A stretch of DNA of 64,000 bases, from assembly GCF_021283305.1 (NCBI RefSeq), contig NZ_JAJSOK010000003.1, positions 62,001 to 126,000 on the forward strand, read 5' to 3'. The stretch comes from Pseudonocardia kujensis. GTDB lineage: Bacteria; Actinomycetota; Actinomycetes; Mycobacteriales; Pseudonocardiaceae. A program made the translations under genes and the position numbers. Of this stretch, positions 40,518 to 49,190 are shown piece by piece. Numbering within the stretch: position 1 is the first letter of the stretch; each line of letters starts with the position of its first letter. Under the pieces are notes generated by a model, which saw nothing but the letters and a program-made list of their open reading frames with translations, was not told the origin of the DNA and ran no database searches.

Positions 40518-42517
40518 CACTCGTCAGCACCGAGCTGCGTGGCCGGACCGCCGTCCTGCTGCTGGACAACCCACCGGTCAACACCGGCACCCACGCGCAG
40601 CGCGCAGCACTGGCCGGCGCGCTCGCGGATCTCCCCGCCGACCTCGACGGCGTCGTGATCGGCAGCGCGGGCCCACACTTCTGCGCGGGATCGGACCTCC
40701 GCGAGTTCGACCGCGAACTCGCCGACCCCCAGCTGCCCGACGTGATCGCCACGATCGAGGCGCTGGCCGTTCCGGTCGTGGCTGCGGTGACCGGGCTCGC
40801 CCTCGGCGGCGGTCTGGAACTCGCCCTCGGCTGCGACCTGCGCCTCGCCGATCCCCGCGCGCGGTTCGGATTCCCCGAGGTCTCCTTCGGCATGCTCCCC
40901 GGCGCCGGCGGCACGGTACGCGCACCGCGCCTGGTGGGCGTGCCTGCCGCCGTCGATCTGGTCACCTCCGCGCGGCAGGTACCGGCGGACGAGGCACTCG
41001 CCCTGGGCCTCGTCGACGCCGTTGTCGCCGCCGAAACGCTGCTCGACGAGGCCGTCGCCCGAGTGCGCGCCCTGCGCAGGAGACGTCGGACGCGCGACCT
41101 TCCGGTCGATGCGGTCGAGGTCGACCTCGACGCCACCCTGCCTAGCCGCGCTCGACCGAACGTCCGTCGCGCGGCGGAGACGGTGGTCCGCGGGGCCGGG
41201 ATCCCCTTCGACCAGGCTCTGGCCGAGGAACGGGCGCTGTTCCACGAGCTCCGTCGCAGCGAGGAGGCGCAGAACCTGCGCTACCTGTTCTTCGCGCGCC
41301 AGGCCACGGCGAAGGACCTCCGCGGCCCGGGGACAGCCCGACGAGTGGAGTCCGTCGGGGTCATCGGAGCCGGGACGATGGGCGCAGCCCTGGCCAGGAC
41401 CTTCGCAGCGAAGGGACTGGCCGTCACGGTCGTCGACACGAACGAGGACGCCCTCGCCCGCCTACCGGACGGAATCAGCCGATCCCCCGCCCTGAAAGAG
41501 CTCGCCGGAGCCGACCTCGTGATCGAGGCCGTCTTCGAGGACATGGCGGTGAAGCAGGAGCTACTGAGCGCCGTCGAGCCGCTGCTCCCACTGCGCACCG
41601 TGATCGCGTCCAACACGTCCTACCTGGATCTGGACGAGATGAGCGCGGGCCTCGCGCGACCCGAGCGCTTCGCCGGCCTGCACTTCTTCAACCCACCGGA
41701 CCGCAACCCGCTCGTCGAGGTCATCCGCACCGCCCGCACGGACGACGACACCGCCGCCACGCTCGCCGCGGTCGTGGCGACACTGGGCAAGACGGGCATC
41801 CCGGCAGGCGTCGGCGACGGTTTCGTCGGCAACCGTGTCTACGCGGACTACCGGGCACAGGCCGAGTTCCTGGTCGAGGACGGCGCCTCTCCTCAGGACG
41901 TCGACACCGCGTGCCGTGGGCTGGGTTTGGCCGTCGGGCCGTTCGCCGTGGCGGACATGTCCGGGCTGGACATCGCCTGGGCGCGACGCAAGCGCCTCGC
42001 ACCCACCCGCGATCCTCGGCAGCGCTACGTCACGATCGCGGACGCCCTCTGCGGGGCGGGCAGGCTCGGGCGCAAGACCGGAGCGGGCTGGTACCGCTAT
42101 TCGGAGAACGCCCCACGAGGCGAAGCCGACCCGGCAGTCGACGTGCTGATCGACGAGGCTCGGGCGAAGGCCGGTGTCAGCGCGCGCCGGGTGAGCGGCG
42201 AGGAGATCCGCCGGCGGGTGCTCGGGTCGATGATCGCCGCTGCGGCGGCGGTCGTCGCCTCCGGTGTCGCCCGACGTGCTTCGGACGTCGACGTCGCCCT
42301 CACCGAGGGCTTCGCGTTCCCCAGATTCCTCGGTGGCCCGATACGCGCGCTCGCTCGCCGTCCCACCGACGAGGTCGTGGAGACGCTCGCCGCGGTGTAC
42401 GCCTCCTGCCCGGTCACGTTCGCGCTGCTCGAACCCGCGTCCGACGGGGCCCTCCCGACCGCCGTCGCCGCCTTGTTCGACGAGGTCGCACCCACTGTTG
42501 AAGGAGCTCGATCATGA
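40514..42517 (+). CDS. Enoyl-CoA hydratase/3-hydroxyacyl-CoA dehydrogenase fusion (FadB-like)
   Basis: A 667-residue bifunctional protein. Residues 1-200 are a crotonase domain (HFCAGSDLREF, GLALGGGLELAL). A linker follows, then the NAD-binding motif GVIGAGTMGAALA near residue 280, ASNTSYLDLDEM, the catalytic His in AGLHFFNPPDRN near 390, and the C-terminal 3HCDH domains. It would hydrate an enoyl-CoA and oxidise the hydroxyacyl-CoA. The order matches peroxisomal/FadJ-type enzymes. The ATG overlaps the TetR stop; the frame is open upstream but not homologous. It is co-translated with a cyclase-family gene. Confidence 0.92.
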   Translation: MTLVSTELRGRTAVLLLDNPPVNTGTHAQRAALAGALADLPADLDGVVIGSAGPHFCAGSDLREFDRELADPQLPDVIATIEALAVPVVAAVTGLALGGGLELALGCDLRLADPRARFGFPEVSFGMLPGAGGTVRAPRLVGVPAAVDLVTSARQVPADEALALGLVDAVVAAETLLDEAVARVRALRRRRRTRDLPVDAVEVDLDATLPSRARPNVRRAAETVVRGAGIPFDQALAEERALFHELRRSEEAQNLRYLFFARQATAKDLRGPGTARRVESVGVIGAGTMGAALARTFAAKGLAVTVVDTNEDALARLPDGISRSPALKELAGADLVIEAVFEDMAVKQELLSAVEPLLPLRTVIASNTSYLDLDEMSAGLARPERFAGLHFFNPPDRNPLVEVIRTARTDDDTAATLAAVVATLGKTGIPAGVGDGFVGNRVYADYRAQAEFLVEDGASPQDVDTACRGLGLAVGPFAVADMSGLDIAWARRKRLAPTRDPRQRYVTIADALCGAGRLGRKTGAGWYRYSENAPRGEADPAVDVLIDEARAKAGVSARRVSGEEIRRRVLGSMIAAAAAVVASGVARRASDVDVALTEGFAFPRFLGGPIRALARRPTDEVVETLAAVYASCPVTFALLEPASDGALPTAVAALFDEVAPTVEGARS

Positions 42518-43353
42518 CCTCAGCTGTCTGGGGCGGGGACGTCTGGGAAGGTCCTGCGGCCTGGCCCGCCTCCGGTGCGTCCCGCGTCTACGATCTCGCC
42601 GTCCGTCTCGAGGAGGGGATGACGCAGCACCCGGCGCATCCGAAGTTCCGCTACGAGCTCGTCCAGAAGCACGGCGACCACGTCTACCCCGGCGGCATCA
42701 CCGCGGCGATGGAGCTGATGAGCATGCCGGGGCACTGCGGCACGCACGTCGACTCGCTCGGCCACGTCGCGCTCGACGGGTGCATCTCCGATGGGCGGGA
42801 CGTCGCTGCCGCCCAGTCCACGGCCGAGGGTGTGCCGGTGGGGTCCGTCGAGGAGCTGCCGCCCCTCGTCGGGCCGGGGCACCTGGTCGACGGCACCGAG
42901 ATCTACGGGCGGGAGATGACCCACGAGGACGGCTTCCACGCCGACACCCTCGAAGGCTGGTTCGCCGACCGGCCGGCCCCGGAGCCGGGCTCGATCGTCC
43001 TGTTCCGGACCGGGCGGATGCTGCACTGGGACGAACCGACGCGATACCTGGGCACCGGGTTCGGCGTGCCCGGGGTGTCGATCTCCGGTGCCCGCTGGCT
43101 GACCGAGCGAGGGATCCGAGCCGTCGGTGCGGACACCGCGAGCTTCGAGCACAAGCCGGAGTGGACCGTGCCGTCGATGAACGTGCACGTGCACTTCCTG
43201 GTCGAGGCGGGCGTCCCGATCATGGAGTCGGTCTACCTGGAGAAGCTCGCCGCCGACCGGGTCTACGACGGCTTCTTCTTCACCGCCGCCCCCTTGCGGA
43301 TCAAGGGCGGCACCGGCTCTCCCATCCGGCCGCTGGCGGTCGTCGGGCTGTGA
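42514..43353 (+). CDS. Cyclase-family (kynurenine-formamidase-like) metal hydrolase
   Basis: A 279-residue PF04199-type protein. The metal motif HCGTHVDSLGH (HxGTHxDxxxH) is near residue 76, with a further His/Glu-rich stretch near 160-230. Members hydrolyse amides, lactones or cyclic diketones. Between beta-oxidation genes, a ring-opening hydrolysis is a reasonable role. The ATG overlaps the FadB-like stop (ATGA). It differs in its metal motif from the second cyclase-family protein at 50624-51568. Confidence 0.85.
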   Translation: MTSAVWGGDVWEGPAAWPASGASRVYDLAVRLEEGMTQHPAHPKFRYELVQKHGDHVYPGGITAAMELMSMPGHCGTHVDSLGHVALDGCISDGRDVAAAQSTAEGVPVGSVEELPPLVGPGHLVDGTEIYGREMTHEDGFHADTLEGWFADRPAPEPGSIVLFRTGRMLHWDEPTRYLGTGFGVPGVSISGARWLTERGIRAVGADTASFEHKPEWTVPSMNVHVHFLVEAGVPIMESVYLEKLAADRVYDGFFFTAAPLRIKGGTGSPIRPLAVVGL

Positions 43354-43393
43354 GTAGCCCGGGAGCTGGAGCGAGGAACGACGTGGCCGGGTC

Positions 43394-44164
43394 GTGGTGG
43401 CTCGCTGGTCGCGCCCGCCGATGAGCTACTTCACCGACGCGGGTCTCGCGGACCTGGACGCACGGCTCGACCGGTGGGTCGCTGAGGACGTCGGGGCGGT
43501 GGTTCTCGCGGGCGGGGTCCCCGGCCGGTTCATCACGCATTTCGACGCCGACGAGGTCCTGACCTCGCAACGCGCGATGGACCCGATCACGGCGCCGGAG
43601 CGCGGTGGGGTCGCGCAGGCCCTCACACTGCGGCTGCACGACCTCCCGTTCCCGGTCATCGCGGCGCTCAACGGCGACGCGATGGGGTGGGGCTTCGAGC
43701 TCGCCCTCGCCGCCGACGTGCGCGTGGGTGAATGGGGTGACCACCGGCACGGGCTGATCGAGGTCCGGCTCGGGATCGTGCCCGGCGCGGGCGGCCTCAC
43801 TCGCATGGCCCGGCTGGTCGGGACCGGTGCTGCGCTCCTACACGGGCTTTCCGCGACGCCACTGTCCCCGCAGGAGGCCTACGAGCTCGGCCTCGTCGAG
43901 GCGCTCGCCGTCGGCGCCGCCGTGGCGCATGCCGAACGCATGGCTACGATGCCCCGAACGGCGGTGGCGATGGCCAAGCGGCTGGTGCACCGCGGCGCCG
44001 GACTCTCGCTCCGCGCCGCCTTGGAACAGGGCTCGGAATGCGCGTTCCGTGCCAAGCTCGGCGCCGATTCCGCCCCTGCGCTCGAGGCGTATCTGCAGGT
44101 TCCGCCGGAGCACCGGCGGGTCTGGCTGCAGGCCGATCCGGTCGGGGGAGTGGACCCCGTGTGA
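43394..44164 (+). CDS. Enoyl-CoA hydratase/isomerase family protein with unclear start
   Basis: A 256-residue crotonase. The oxyanion-hole region is LNGDAMGWGFELALAADVRV, followed by LGIVPGAGGLTRMARLVG. The start is odd: in this frame the residues just upstream, EERRGRVVVARWSRPPMS, look like a genuine crotonase N terminus, but no start codon precedes them before a TAG at 43355. A GTG at 43350 that overlaps the cyclase stop is in another frame, so a 1-nt indel between 43353 and 43376 may have occurred. As it stands, the GTG at 43394 is the first usable start. It ends the plus-strand operon that began at 36042. Confidence 0.8.
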   Translation: MVARWSRPPMSYFTDAGLADLDARLDRWVAEDVGAVVLAGGVPGRFITHFDADEVLTSQRAMDPITAPERGGVAQALTLRLHDLPFPVIAALNGDAMGWGFELALAADVRVGEWGDHRHGLIEVRLGIVPGAGGLTRMARLVGTGAALLHGLSATPLSPQEAYELGLVEALAVGAAVAHAERMATMPRTAVAMAKRLVHRGAGLSLRAALEQGSECAFRAKLGADSAPALEAYLQVPPEHRRVWLQADPVGGVDPV

Positions 44165-44188
44165 CGACGGGGCCCACTCCGTCATTGA

Positions 44189-44569
44189 TCAGCCGAAGTC
44201 GTTGTACTCGACGAGCAGACCGTCGGCGAACCGCAGGAAGGTGGCGAGCTCGAGGCGGATCTCCTCGCCCGCCGGGCCGAACCCCGGGATGTCGACCTTG
44301 GGGTTGGCCACGAACACGTGGCGGACGACGACGCTGTCCGGGCCGGTGACCTGCAGGTTGATCCGGCCCTCGAAGTGCTTGTCCGGCATGACCTGACCGG
44401 CGCCGGTGAACATCTCCATGGCCGCCGCCTTGTCCTTGGCGTGCGCGCCGCGGTTGTGGTGGGTGATCTCCACGTCCTCGGCGAGGGTGGCGGCGATGCG
44501 GTCCAGGTCGCCGCTGTTGTAGGCCTCGATGTAGGCCTCGGCGAGGGCCGTGACGTCGTTGTCGCTCAT
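44189..44569 (-). CDS. SnoaL-like/NTF2-fold protein
   Basis: A 126-residue NTF2-fold protein (YIEAYNSGDLDRIAATLAED, HHNRGAHAKDKAA, then a beta-rich C terminus with LATFLRFADGLLVEYNDF). Family members include small isomerases, hydrolases and cyclases. It is the last gene of the minus-strand run from 49178, with its ATG overlapping the stop of the acetoacetate-decarboxylase-like gene. It converges with the crotonase gene; the 24-nt gap shows no strong hairpin. Confidence 0.85.
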   Translation of the reverse strand: MSDNDVTALAEAYIEAYNSGDLDRIAATLAEDVEITHHNRGAHAKDKAAAMEMFTGAGQVMPDKHFEGRINLQVTGPDSVVVRHVFVANPKVDIPGFGPAGEEIRLELATFLRFADGLLVEYNDFG

Positions 44570-45336
44570 GACTTCTCCTTCTGGTTGGGGTCCAACGTGT
44601 CCAGTAGCCGCCAGTCGTCCTGACGGCCCAGGTGATAGGGCAGGAACTGCGATCCGGGCACCTCGGCTGCGGGCACGCAGGTCGCGCGGAGGTCATGAAC
44701 CTGGTACTCCGCGCCCAGCACCTCCAGGACGGGGATCTCTCCCACCGGGTCGTGTGGGCCGGAGCGCAGGGTGACCGTGCCGGTGCCTGTGGACCGGGTG
44801 TCGAGGCGCGTCGCGAAGGTGGTCCGGGTGAGGACCGCGGGGCCGTCGAGTGATCGGCCGTCCGCGGTCGTGCGGGCGCGGTAGTTGAAGGCGAGCCTGG
44901 TCGTCTCGGACGGGCCCGCCTCCGCGTCGAGGGACGCTCGCAGGGACACCAGCCGGACGCCGCTGCGCTCGATCCAGCCGTGGACCTGCGCACCTTCGCG
45001 GACCAGCTCCGAGATGCCGAGCTTCTTCGGCTCTCCGAACACCTCACGGCCGAACAGCACGGCGGGCTCGGAGTCCATCCACATCCCGACGGCGAACCCA
45101 CCCGGGTCGCCTGTATGGACCGCGGCCAGCGCCACACTGCCGCCTGCGTAGTCGCCCACGCAGTTGCTGCGCCACGACCCGACGGCGGCGACGGCGAGCG
45201 GCTCTTCGGCCGGCTCGAGCGGCGGCGGCAGCAGCCTGCAATACACGTCCGGATCGGTGCGAAAGCGCACCTGCAACTGTTCACCGACGAACCGAGGTGT
45301 GGCGAGGGCGTCGGACGGAGGTCGCAGGAAACTCAC
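44566..45336 (-). CDS. Acetoacetate-decarboxylase-family protein
   Basis: A 256-residue ADC-fold protein. The segment GREVFGEPKKLG near residue 110 contains the Lys-Lys pair that in acetoacetate decarboxylase gives the low-pKa Schiff-base Lys. It may decarboxylate a beta-keto acid, or act as an aldolase/dehydratase like other ADC-fold enzymes. The GTG at 45336 overlaps the stop of the MDR oxidoreductase gene (GTGA), and its stop overlaps the SnoaL-like start. The upstream open frame is not homologous. Confidence 0.87.
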   Translation of the reverse strand: MSFLRPPSDALATPRFVGEQLQVRFRTDPDVYCRLLPPPLEPAEEPLAVAAVGSWRSNCVGDYAGGSVALAAVHTGDPGGFAVGMWMDSEPAVLFGREVFGEPKKLGISELVREGAQVHGWIERSGVRLVSLRASLDAEAGPSETTRLAFNYRARTTADGRSLDGPAVLTRTTFATRLDTRSTGTGTVTLRSGPHDPVGEIPVLEVLGAEYQVHDLRATCVPAAEVPGSQFLPYHLGRQDDWRLLDTLDPNQKEKS

Positions 45337-46340
45337 AGCTCCACCAGCACCTTTCCGACGTTCCCGCCGCCGAGCAGATCCGCGAATGCAGCGGGCGCAG
45401 CGTCGAGCCCGTGGTGCACCGTCTCGGGGTAGACGATCGAACCCGTCGCGAGCCACTCCCGCATCCGCTCCCGGAACTCCCCGAGCCGGTGCGGGTACAT
45501 CCGCGCCATGAAGCCGCGCAGGGTGAGGCCGCGAGCCACGGCGTTGAAGAGGTTGGTGGGGCCGGGGACCGGCTCGTCGTAGCCGGCGATCGCACCGCAG
45601 AGCGCCACCCGCCCGCCCGGCCGCAGCAGGTCCAGGGCGGCCTCCAGGTGGTCGCCGCCGACGTTGTCGAAGTAGACGTCGATGCCGTCCGGCGCCACCG
45701 CGGCCAGCAGCGTCGCGACCGGCCCGTCCCGGTAGCAGAAGGCCACCGATGCGCCGAGCGCACGGACGTGCCTCACCTTCTCCGCGGTCCCCGCGCTGCC
45801 GATCACCTCGTGCCCGAGCAGGGCGGCGATCTGCACGGCGAGCCCGCCCACCGCACCGGCGGCTCCGGACACGAAGACCCGGTCGCCGTCGGTGAGCGCG
45901 GCGACGTCGTGCAGCCCGACCCACGAGGTGAGCCCGACCCAGCCGAGGGGGCCCAGGTACCACCGCGCCGGCACGTCGTCGGGAACCCGCTCGGGGCGCA
46001 GGGTCACAGGCCCCGGCCCGGCCTCGTCGAGGAGGGCGTGCTCACGCCAGCCGGAGCCGTGCATGACCAGATCTCCCTCGGCGAAGGCGGCGGAGCGAGA
46101 GGCCACGACGGTCCCCACCGCCCAGCCCGCGAGTGGCTCACCGATGGCGAAGGGCGGCAGGTAGTCGTCCGAGCCCCCGGACATGCGGACCCGCATCGAC
46201 GGGTCGAGCGACATCCAGGTGTTGCGCACGACGAGCTGGCCGGGTCCCGGATCCGGCACCGGGACCTCGACGAGGCCGATGTCGCCGTGACGCAGGCGAC
46301 CCTCCGGCCGTCGGATCAGGACCCCCTGTCGCGAGGTCAC
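45333..46340 (-). CDS. NADP-dependent MDR oxidoreductase (leukotriene-B4-dehydrogenase/CurA-like)
   Basis: A 335-residue zinc-free MDR protein: no zinc ligands, LSLDPSMRVRMS near residue 45, PLGWVGLTSWVGL, then the cofactor motif VSGAAGAVGGLAVQIAAL near 155 and YFDNVGGDHLEAAL. Such enzymes reduce activated C=C bonds of enones. Inside a beta-oxidation-like operon it could saturate an unsaturated ring or chain. GTG start overlapping the SDR stop. Confidence 0.9.
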   Translation of the reverse strand: MTSRQGVLIRRPEGRLRHGDIGLVEVPVPDPGPGQLVVRNTWMSLDPSMRVRMSGGSDDYLPPFAIGEPLAGWAVGTVVASRSAAFAEGDLVMHGSGWREHALLDEAGPGPVTLRPERVPDDVPARWYLGPLGWVGLTSWVGLHDVAALTDGDRVFVSGAAGAVGGLAVQIAALLGHEVIGSAGTAEKVRHVRALGASVAFCYRDGPVATLLAAVAPDGIDVYFDNVGGDHLEAALDLLRPGGRVALCGAIAGYDEPVPGPTNLFNAVARGLTLRGFMARMYPHRLGEFRERMREWLATGSIVYPETVHHGLDAAPAAFADLLGGGNVGKVLVEL

Positions 46341-47272
46341 GACCGTCGCGCCGAGGGGGGCACCTCGGCGGTGGGCGTCTTCTGTGCCCGCTGTACGGGG
46401 TTCACGAGACCGACCGGGTTGTATCCGGTCTCGTCCCAGACATCGGGCAGCCGGGTGAGCACCTCCTCCGGCGTGGGGTCGAGGCTGAGCTCCGCACCCA
46501 CGGTCTGCCCCAGGAAGAACCGGCTGACCTGACGGCCCGCGGCGGCGACGACCTCACCGGTGAAGTCGCAGCGGGGGTGGGCCAGCAGCAGGAGGACCGG
46601 AGAAACCTGTTCGGCGCGGAAGTCCCGTTCGAGGACCTCGCGGCGCTCCGGGGGCACGTCGGGCGCGCTGGCGTAGAGCGGCGTCCAGGCCGTCGGTGAG
46701 ATCGCGTTGACCGCGATGCCCACCTTCTCGCCCTCCACCGCGAGGGCCCGGGTCATGCCCAGGACGGCTCCCTTGCAGGAGGCGTAGGCCGCGCCCCGGG
46801 GATCGCCGAAGAAGGCACCTCGCGAGACGGTGTTGACGATCCTGCCGTAGCCCTGCTTCGCCAGGTGCGGCCAGGCGGCCCGGTTGATTCGCCAGGTGCC
46901 GCGTAGGTGGATGTCGACCATGAGCTCGAACTCGTCGTCCGGGTAGTCGGCGAACTCGTGGAACTGCACGACACCGGCGTTGTTGACAACGATGTCTAGG
47001 CGGCCGAACACGTCGAGGGCGTGCGCGACGAGGTCTGCGGCACCGCTCGCGGCCCCGATGTCCGAGGTGTCCGCGACGGCCTCGCCGCCCGCCGCGACGA
47101 TGACCTCGGCGGCCTCCTCCGCAACCGGTGTGAGGTCCTCGTGACCAGGCCTGATCCGGTTGTTGACCACGACCTTCGCCCCCCGCTCGGCCAGCAGCCG
47201 GGCGTAGGCGTTGCCGAGCCCGCGCCCGGCACCGGTGACGACGGCGACCTGGCCGTCGAGTCGGAGCTCCAT
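46337..47272 (-). CDS. Short-chain dehydrogenase/reductase (peroxisomal-HSD17B4-like)
   Basis: A 311-residue SDR. GAGRGLGNAYARLLAERGAK is near residue 15, NNAG near 100, VSRGAFFGDPRGAAYASCKG supplies the Ser/Tyr/Lys set, and a C-terminal extension of about 60 residues goes beyond a normal SDR. The N-terminal GRGLG and NN.R pattern is typical of the (3R)-hydroxyacyl-CoA dehydrogenase domain of multifunctional enzyme 2. It lies between hydratase and MDR genes. The ATG at 47272 shares one base with the preceding stop (TGATG). Confidence 0.88.
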   Translation of the reverse strand: MELRLDGQVAVVTGAGRGLGNAYARLLAERGAKVVVNNRIRPGHEDLTPVAEEAAEVIVAAGGEAVADTSDIGAASGAADLVAHALDVFGRLDIVVNNAGVVQFHEFADYPDDEFELMVDIHLRGTWRINRAAWPHLAKQGYGRIVNTVSRGAFFGDPRGAAYASCKGAVLGMTRALAVEGEKVGIAVNAISPTAWTPLYASAPDVPPERREVLERDFRAEQVSPVLLLLAHPRCDFTGEVVAAAGRQVSRFFLGQTVGAELSLDPTPEEVLTRLPDVWDETGYNPVGLVNPVQRAQKTPTAEVPPSARRS

Positions 47273-48039
47273 CAGCGTCCTTCCCAGAGGGGGGCGCGCC
47301 GCTCGGCGAACGCCGCCAGCCCCTCCGCCCTGTCGTGGCTGGTCGCGTACTGCTCGATCGGCTCGTAGCGGGTGGACAGCGCGATCTCCAGCGGCCATCC
47401 GACCCGGGAGAGCGCCGCGTCCTTGGCGGCCTGCGCGGCGAGCGGCGAGCACTCGGCGATCCGCTCCGCCCAGCGGTCCGCCGCGGCATGCAGCTCCGCA
47501 GCCGGGACGACCTCGTTGACGAGTCCGTGCGCGAGCGCATGGTCCGCCGTGAGGTGCTCGCCGGTGAGGATCATCCCCATCGCGACGCGCTGCGGGAGCT
47601 GACGGACCGCCCGGTGCACCGGCCCGACCTCGGCGAGATTCCCGATGCGGGCCTCGGTGATCCCGAAGCGTGCCGTGTCCGCTGCGACGATCACGTCACC
47701 ACAGACGGCGAGCTCGAACCCGCCGCCGAGCGCGTAGCCCTGTACCGCACACACCAGCGGCGTGCGCAGGGTCCGGAGAGGCCCTCCGACGCCGGTCAGC
47801 CCACCGCCGAGGGCGATCCGGGGCCGCGCCCCCTCCTCGCGCACGTCCCCGCCCGCGCAGAACGCCCGGTCCCCCGAGCTGCGCAGGACGATCACCCTGA
47901 CCCCGGGGTCCGGGTCCAGCACATCCCAGATCCGCGCGAGCTCGAGGTCCATCGCCACCGTGACGGCGTTGAGGGCCTTCGGCCGGTCGATCGTGACCCG
48001 GGCGACGTGCCCCCAGTGCTCGACGAGCAGGTCCTCCAT
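47272..48039 (-). CDS. Enoyl-CoA hydratase/isomerase family protein
   Basis: A 255-residue crotonase. Typical segments are IDRPKALNAVTVAMD, AFCAGGDVREEG (first oxyanion Gly region), GYALGGGFELAVCGD (second), and FGITEARIGNLAEVGPVHR, where Glu residues could serve as acid/base. The usual PGGGG stretch is AEVGP, so isomerase or hydrolase variants are possible. Its ATG overlaps the thiolase stop by one base. Confidence 0.9.
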   Translation of the reverse strand: MEDLLVEHWGHVARVTIDRPKALNAVTVAMDLELARIWDVLDPDPGVRVIVLRSSGDRAFCAGGDVREEGARPRIALGGGLTGVGGPLRTLRTPLVCAVQGYALGGGFELAVCGDVIVAADTARFGITEARIGNLAEVGPVHRAVRQLPQRVAMGMILTGEHLTADHALAHGLVNEVVPAAELHAAADRWAERIAECSPLAAQAAKDAALSRVGWPLEIALSTRYEPIEQYATSHDRAEGLAAFAERRAPLWEGR

Positions 48040-49178
48040 CAGAGCAGCTCGAAGATGGTGGCGTTGGCCTGGCCACCGCCCTCGCACATGGTCTGCAGTC
48101 CGTAGCGGATGTCGTTGCGGCGCATGTGGTGCAGCAGCGTGGTGGCGATGCGGGCGCCGGAGCCGCCCAGCGGGTGGCCCAGGGCGATCGCGCCTCCGTT
48201 CGGGTTGAGCAACGCGTCGGGGGCGCCGGTCTCGGCCTGCCACGCCATCGGCACCGACGCGAAAGCCTCGTTCACCTCGAAGGCACCGATGTCGTCGATG
48301 GTCAGCCCGGAGCGCTTGAGCGCCTTCTCGCTCGCCGGGATCGGGCCGGTCAACATCATGATCGGGTCCGAGCCGGCGAGGACGGCTGTGTGCACCCGCG
48401 CGATCGGCCGAAGACCCAGCTCCGCGGCCCGCTCCGAGGTCGTCATGAGCAGGGCGGCGGCGCCGTCGGAGATCTGCGAGGCGTTGCCCGCGGTCACCAC
48501 ACCGTCCGGGCGGAAGGCGGGCTTGAGCTCGGCGAGCTTCTCGACCGTCCCGCCGCGGCGGATGCCCTGGTCCCTGGCCACGGCCTCTCCGTCGACATCG
48601 ATGGGGGCGATCTCGTCGTCGAACAGGCCCGCGTCCTGGGCGGCAGCGGCCCGGGCGTGGCTGCGGAGTGCGAACTCGTCGAGGCGGGTGCGGGACAGGT
48701 TCCACTTCTCGGCGATCATCTCCGCGCCCTGGCCCTGGTTCGGGACCACGCCGTAGCGTGCGGCGAACCGGGGGCCGAGCGGGTCCTGCCCGTTGGCGGA
48801 GGAGCCCATGGGGATGCGGGTCATGGACTCGACGCCGCCTGCGACGACGGCGTCGTACTGGCCCGCGATGAGCCCGGCCGCTGCGGAGTGGATGGACTGC
48901 TGCGACGACCCGCACTGCCGGTCGACGGTGAAACCCGGGACCGACTCGGGCCAGCCCGCCGCGAGCACCGCGTTGCGCGCGATGTCGAAGGTCTGCTCCC
49001 CGATCTGGGACACACATCCCCAGACGACGTCGTCGACCATGGCCGGGTCGATCCCGGATCGTGCCGCCACCGCCTCCAGGACGTGCGCCGACAGGTCCAC
49101 CGGATGGACGGCGGCCAGGGCGCCGTTCCGCTTGCCGACGGCGGTCCGTACCGCCTCGACGATCACGGCATCACGCAC
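48039..49178 (-). CDS. Thiolase (acetyl-CoA acyltransferase)
   Basis: A 379-residue thiolase with nucleophile Cys in DRQCGSSQQS near residue 87, NEAFASVPMAW, GGAIALGHPLGGSGARIA, and C-terminal MCEGGGQAN, where the usual C-x-G Cys is retained. GTG start with AGAGGA upstream. It is second in the minus-strand operon after the MFS transporter, only 12 nt from that gene's stop. It would release acetyl- or propionyl-CoA. Confidence 0.92.
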   Translation of the reverse strand: MRDAVIVEAVRTAVGKRNGALAAVHPVDLSAHVLEAVAARSGIDPAMVDDVVWGCVSQIGEQTFDIARNAVLAAGWPESVPGFTVDRQCGSSQQSIHSAAAGLIAGQYDAVVAGGVESMTRIPMGSSANGQDPLGPRFAARYGVVPNQGQGAEMIAEKWNLSRTRLDEFALRSHARAAAAQDAGLFDDEIAPIDVDGEAVARDQGIRRGGTVEKLAELKPAFRPDGVVTAGNASQISDGAAALLMTTSERAAELGLRPIARVHTAVLAGSDPIMMLTGPIPASEKALKRSGLTIDDIGAFEVNEAFASVPMAWQAETGAPDALLNPNGGAIALGHPLGGSGARIATTLLHHMRRNDIRYGLQTMCEGGGQANATIFELL

Positions 49179-49190
49179 GGGATGGTCCTC

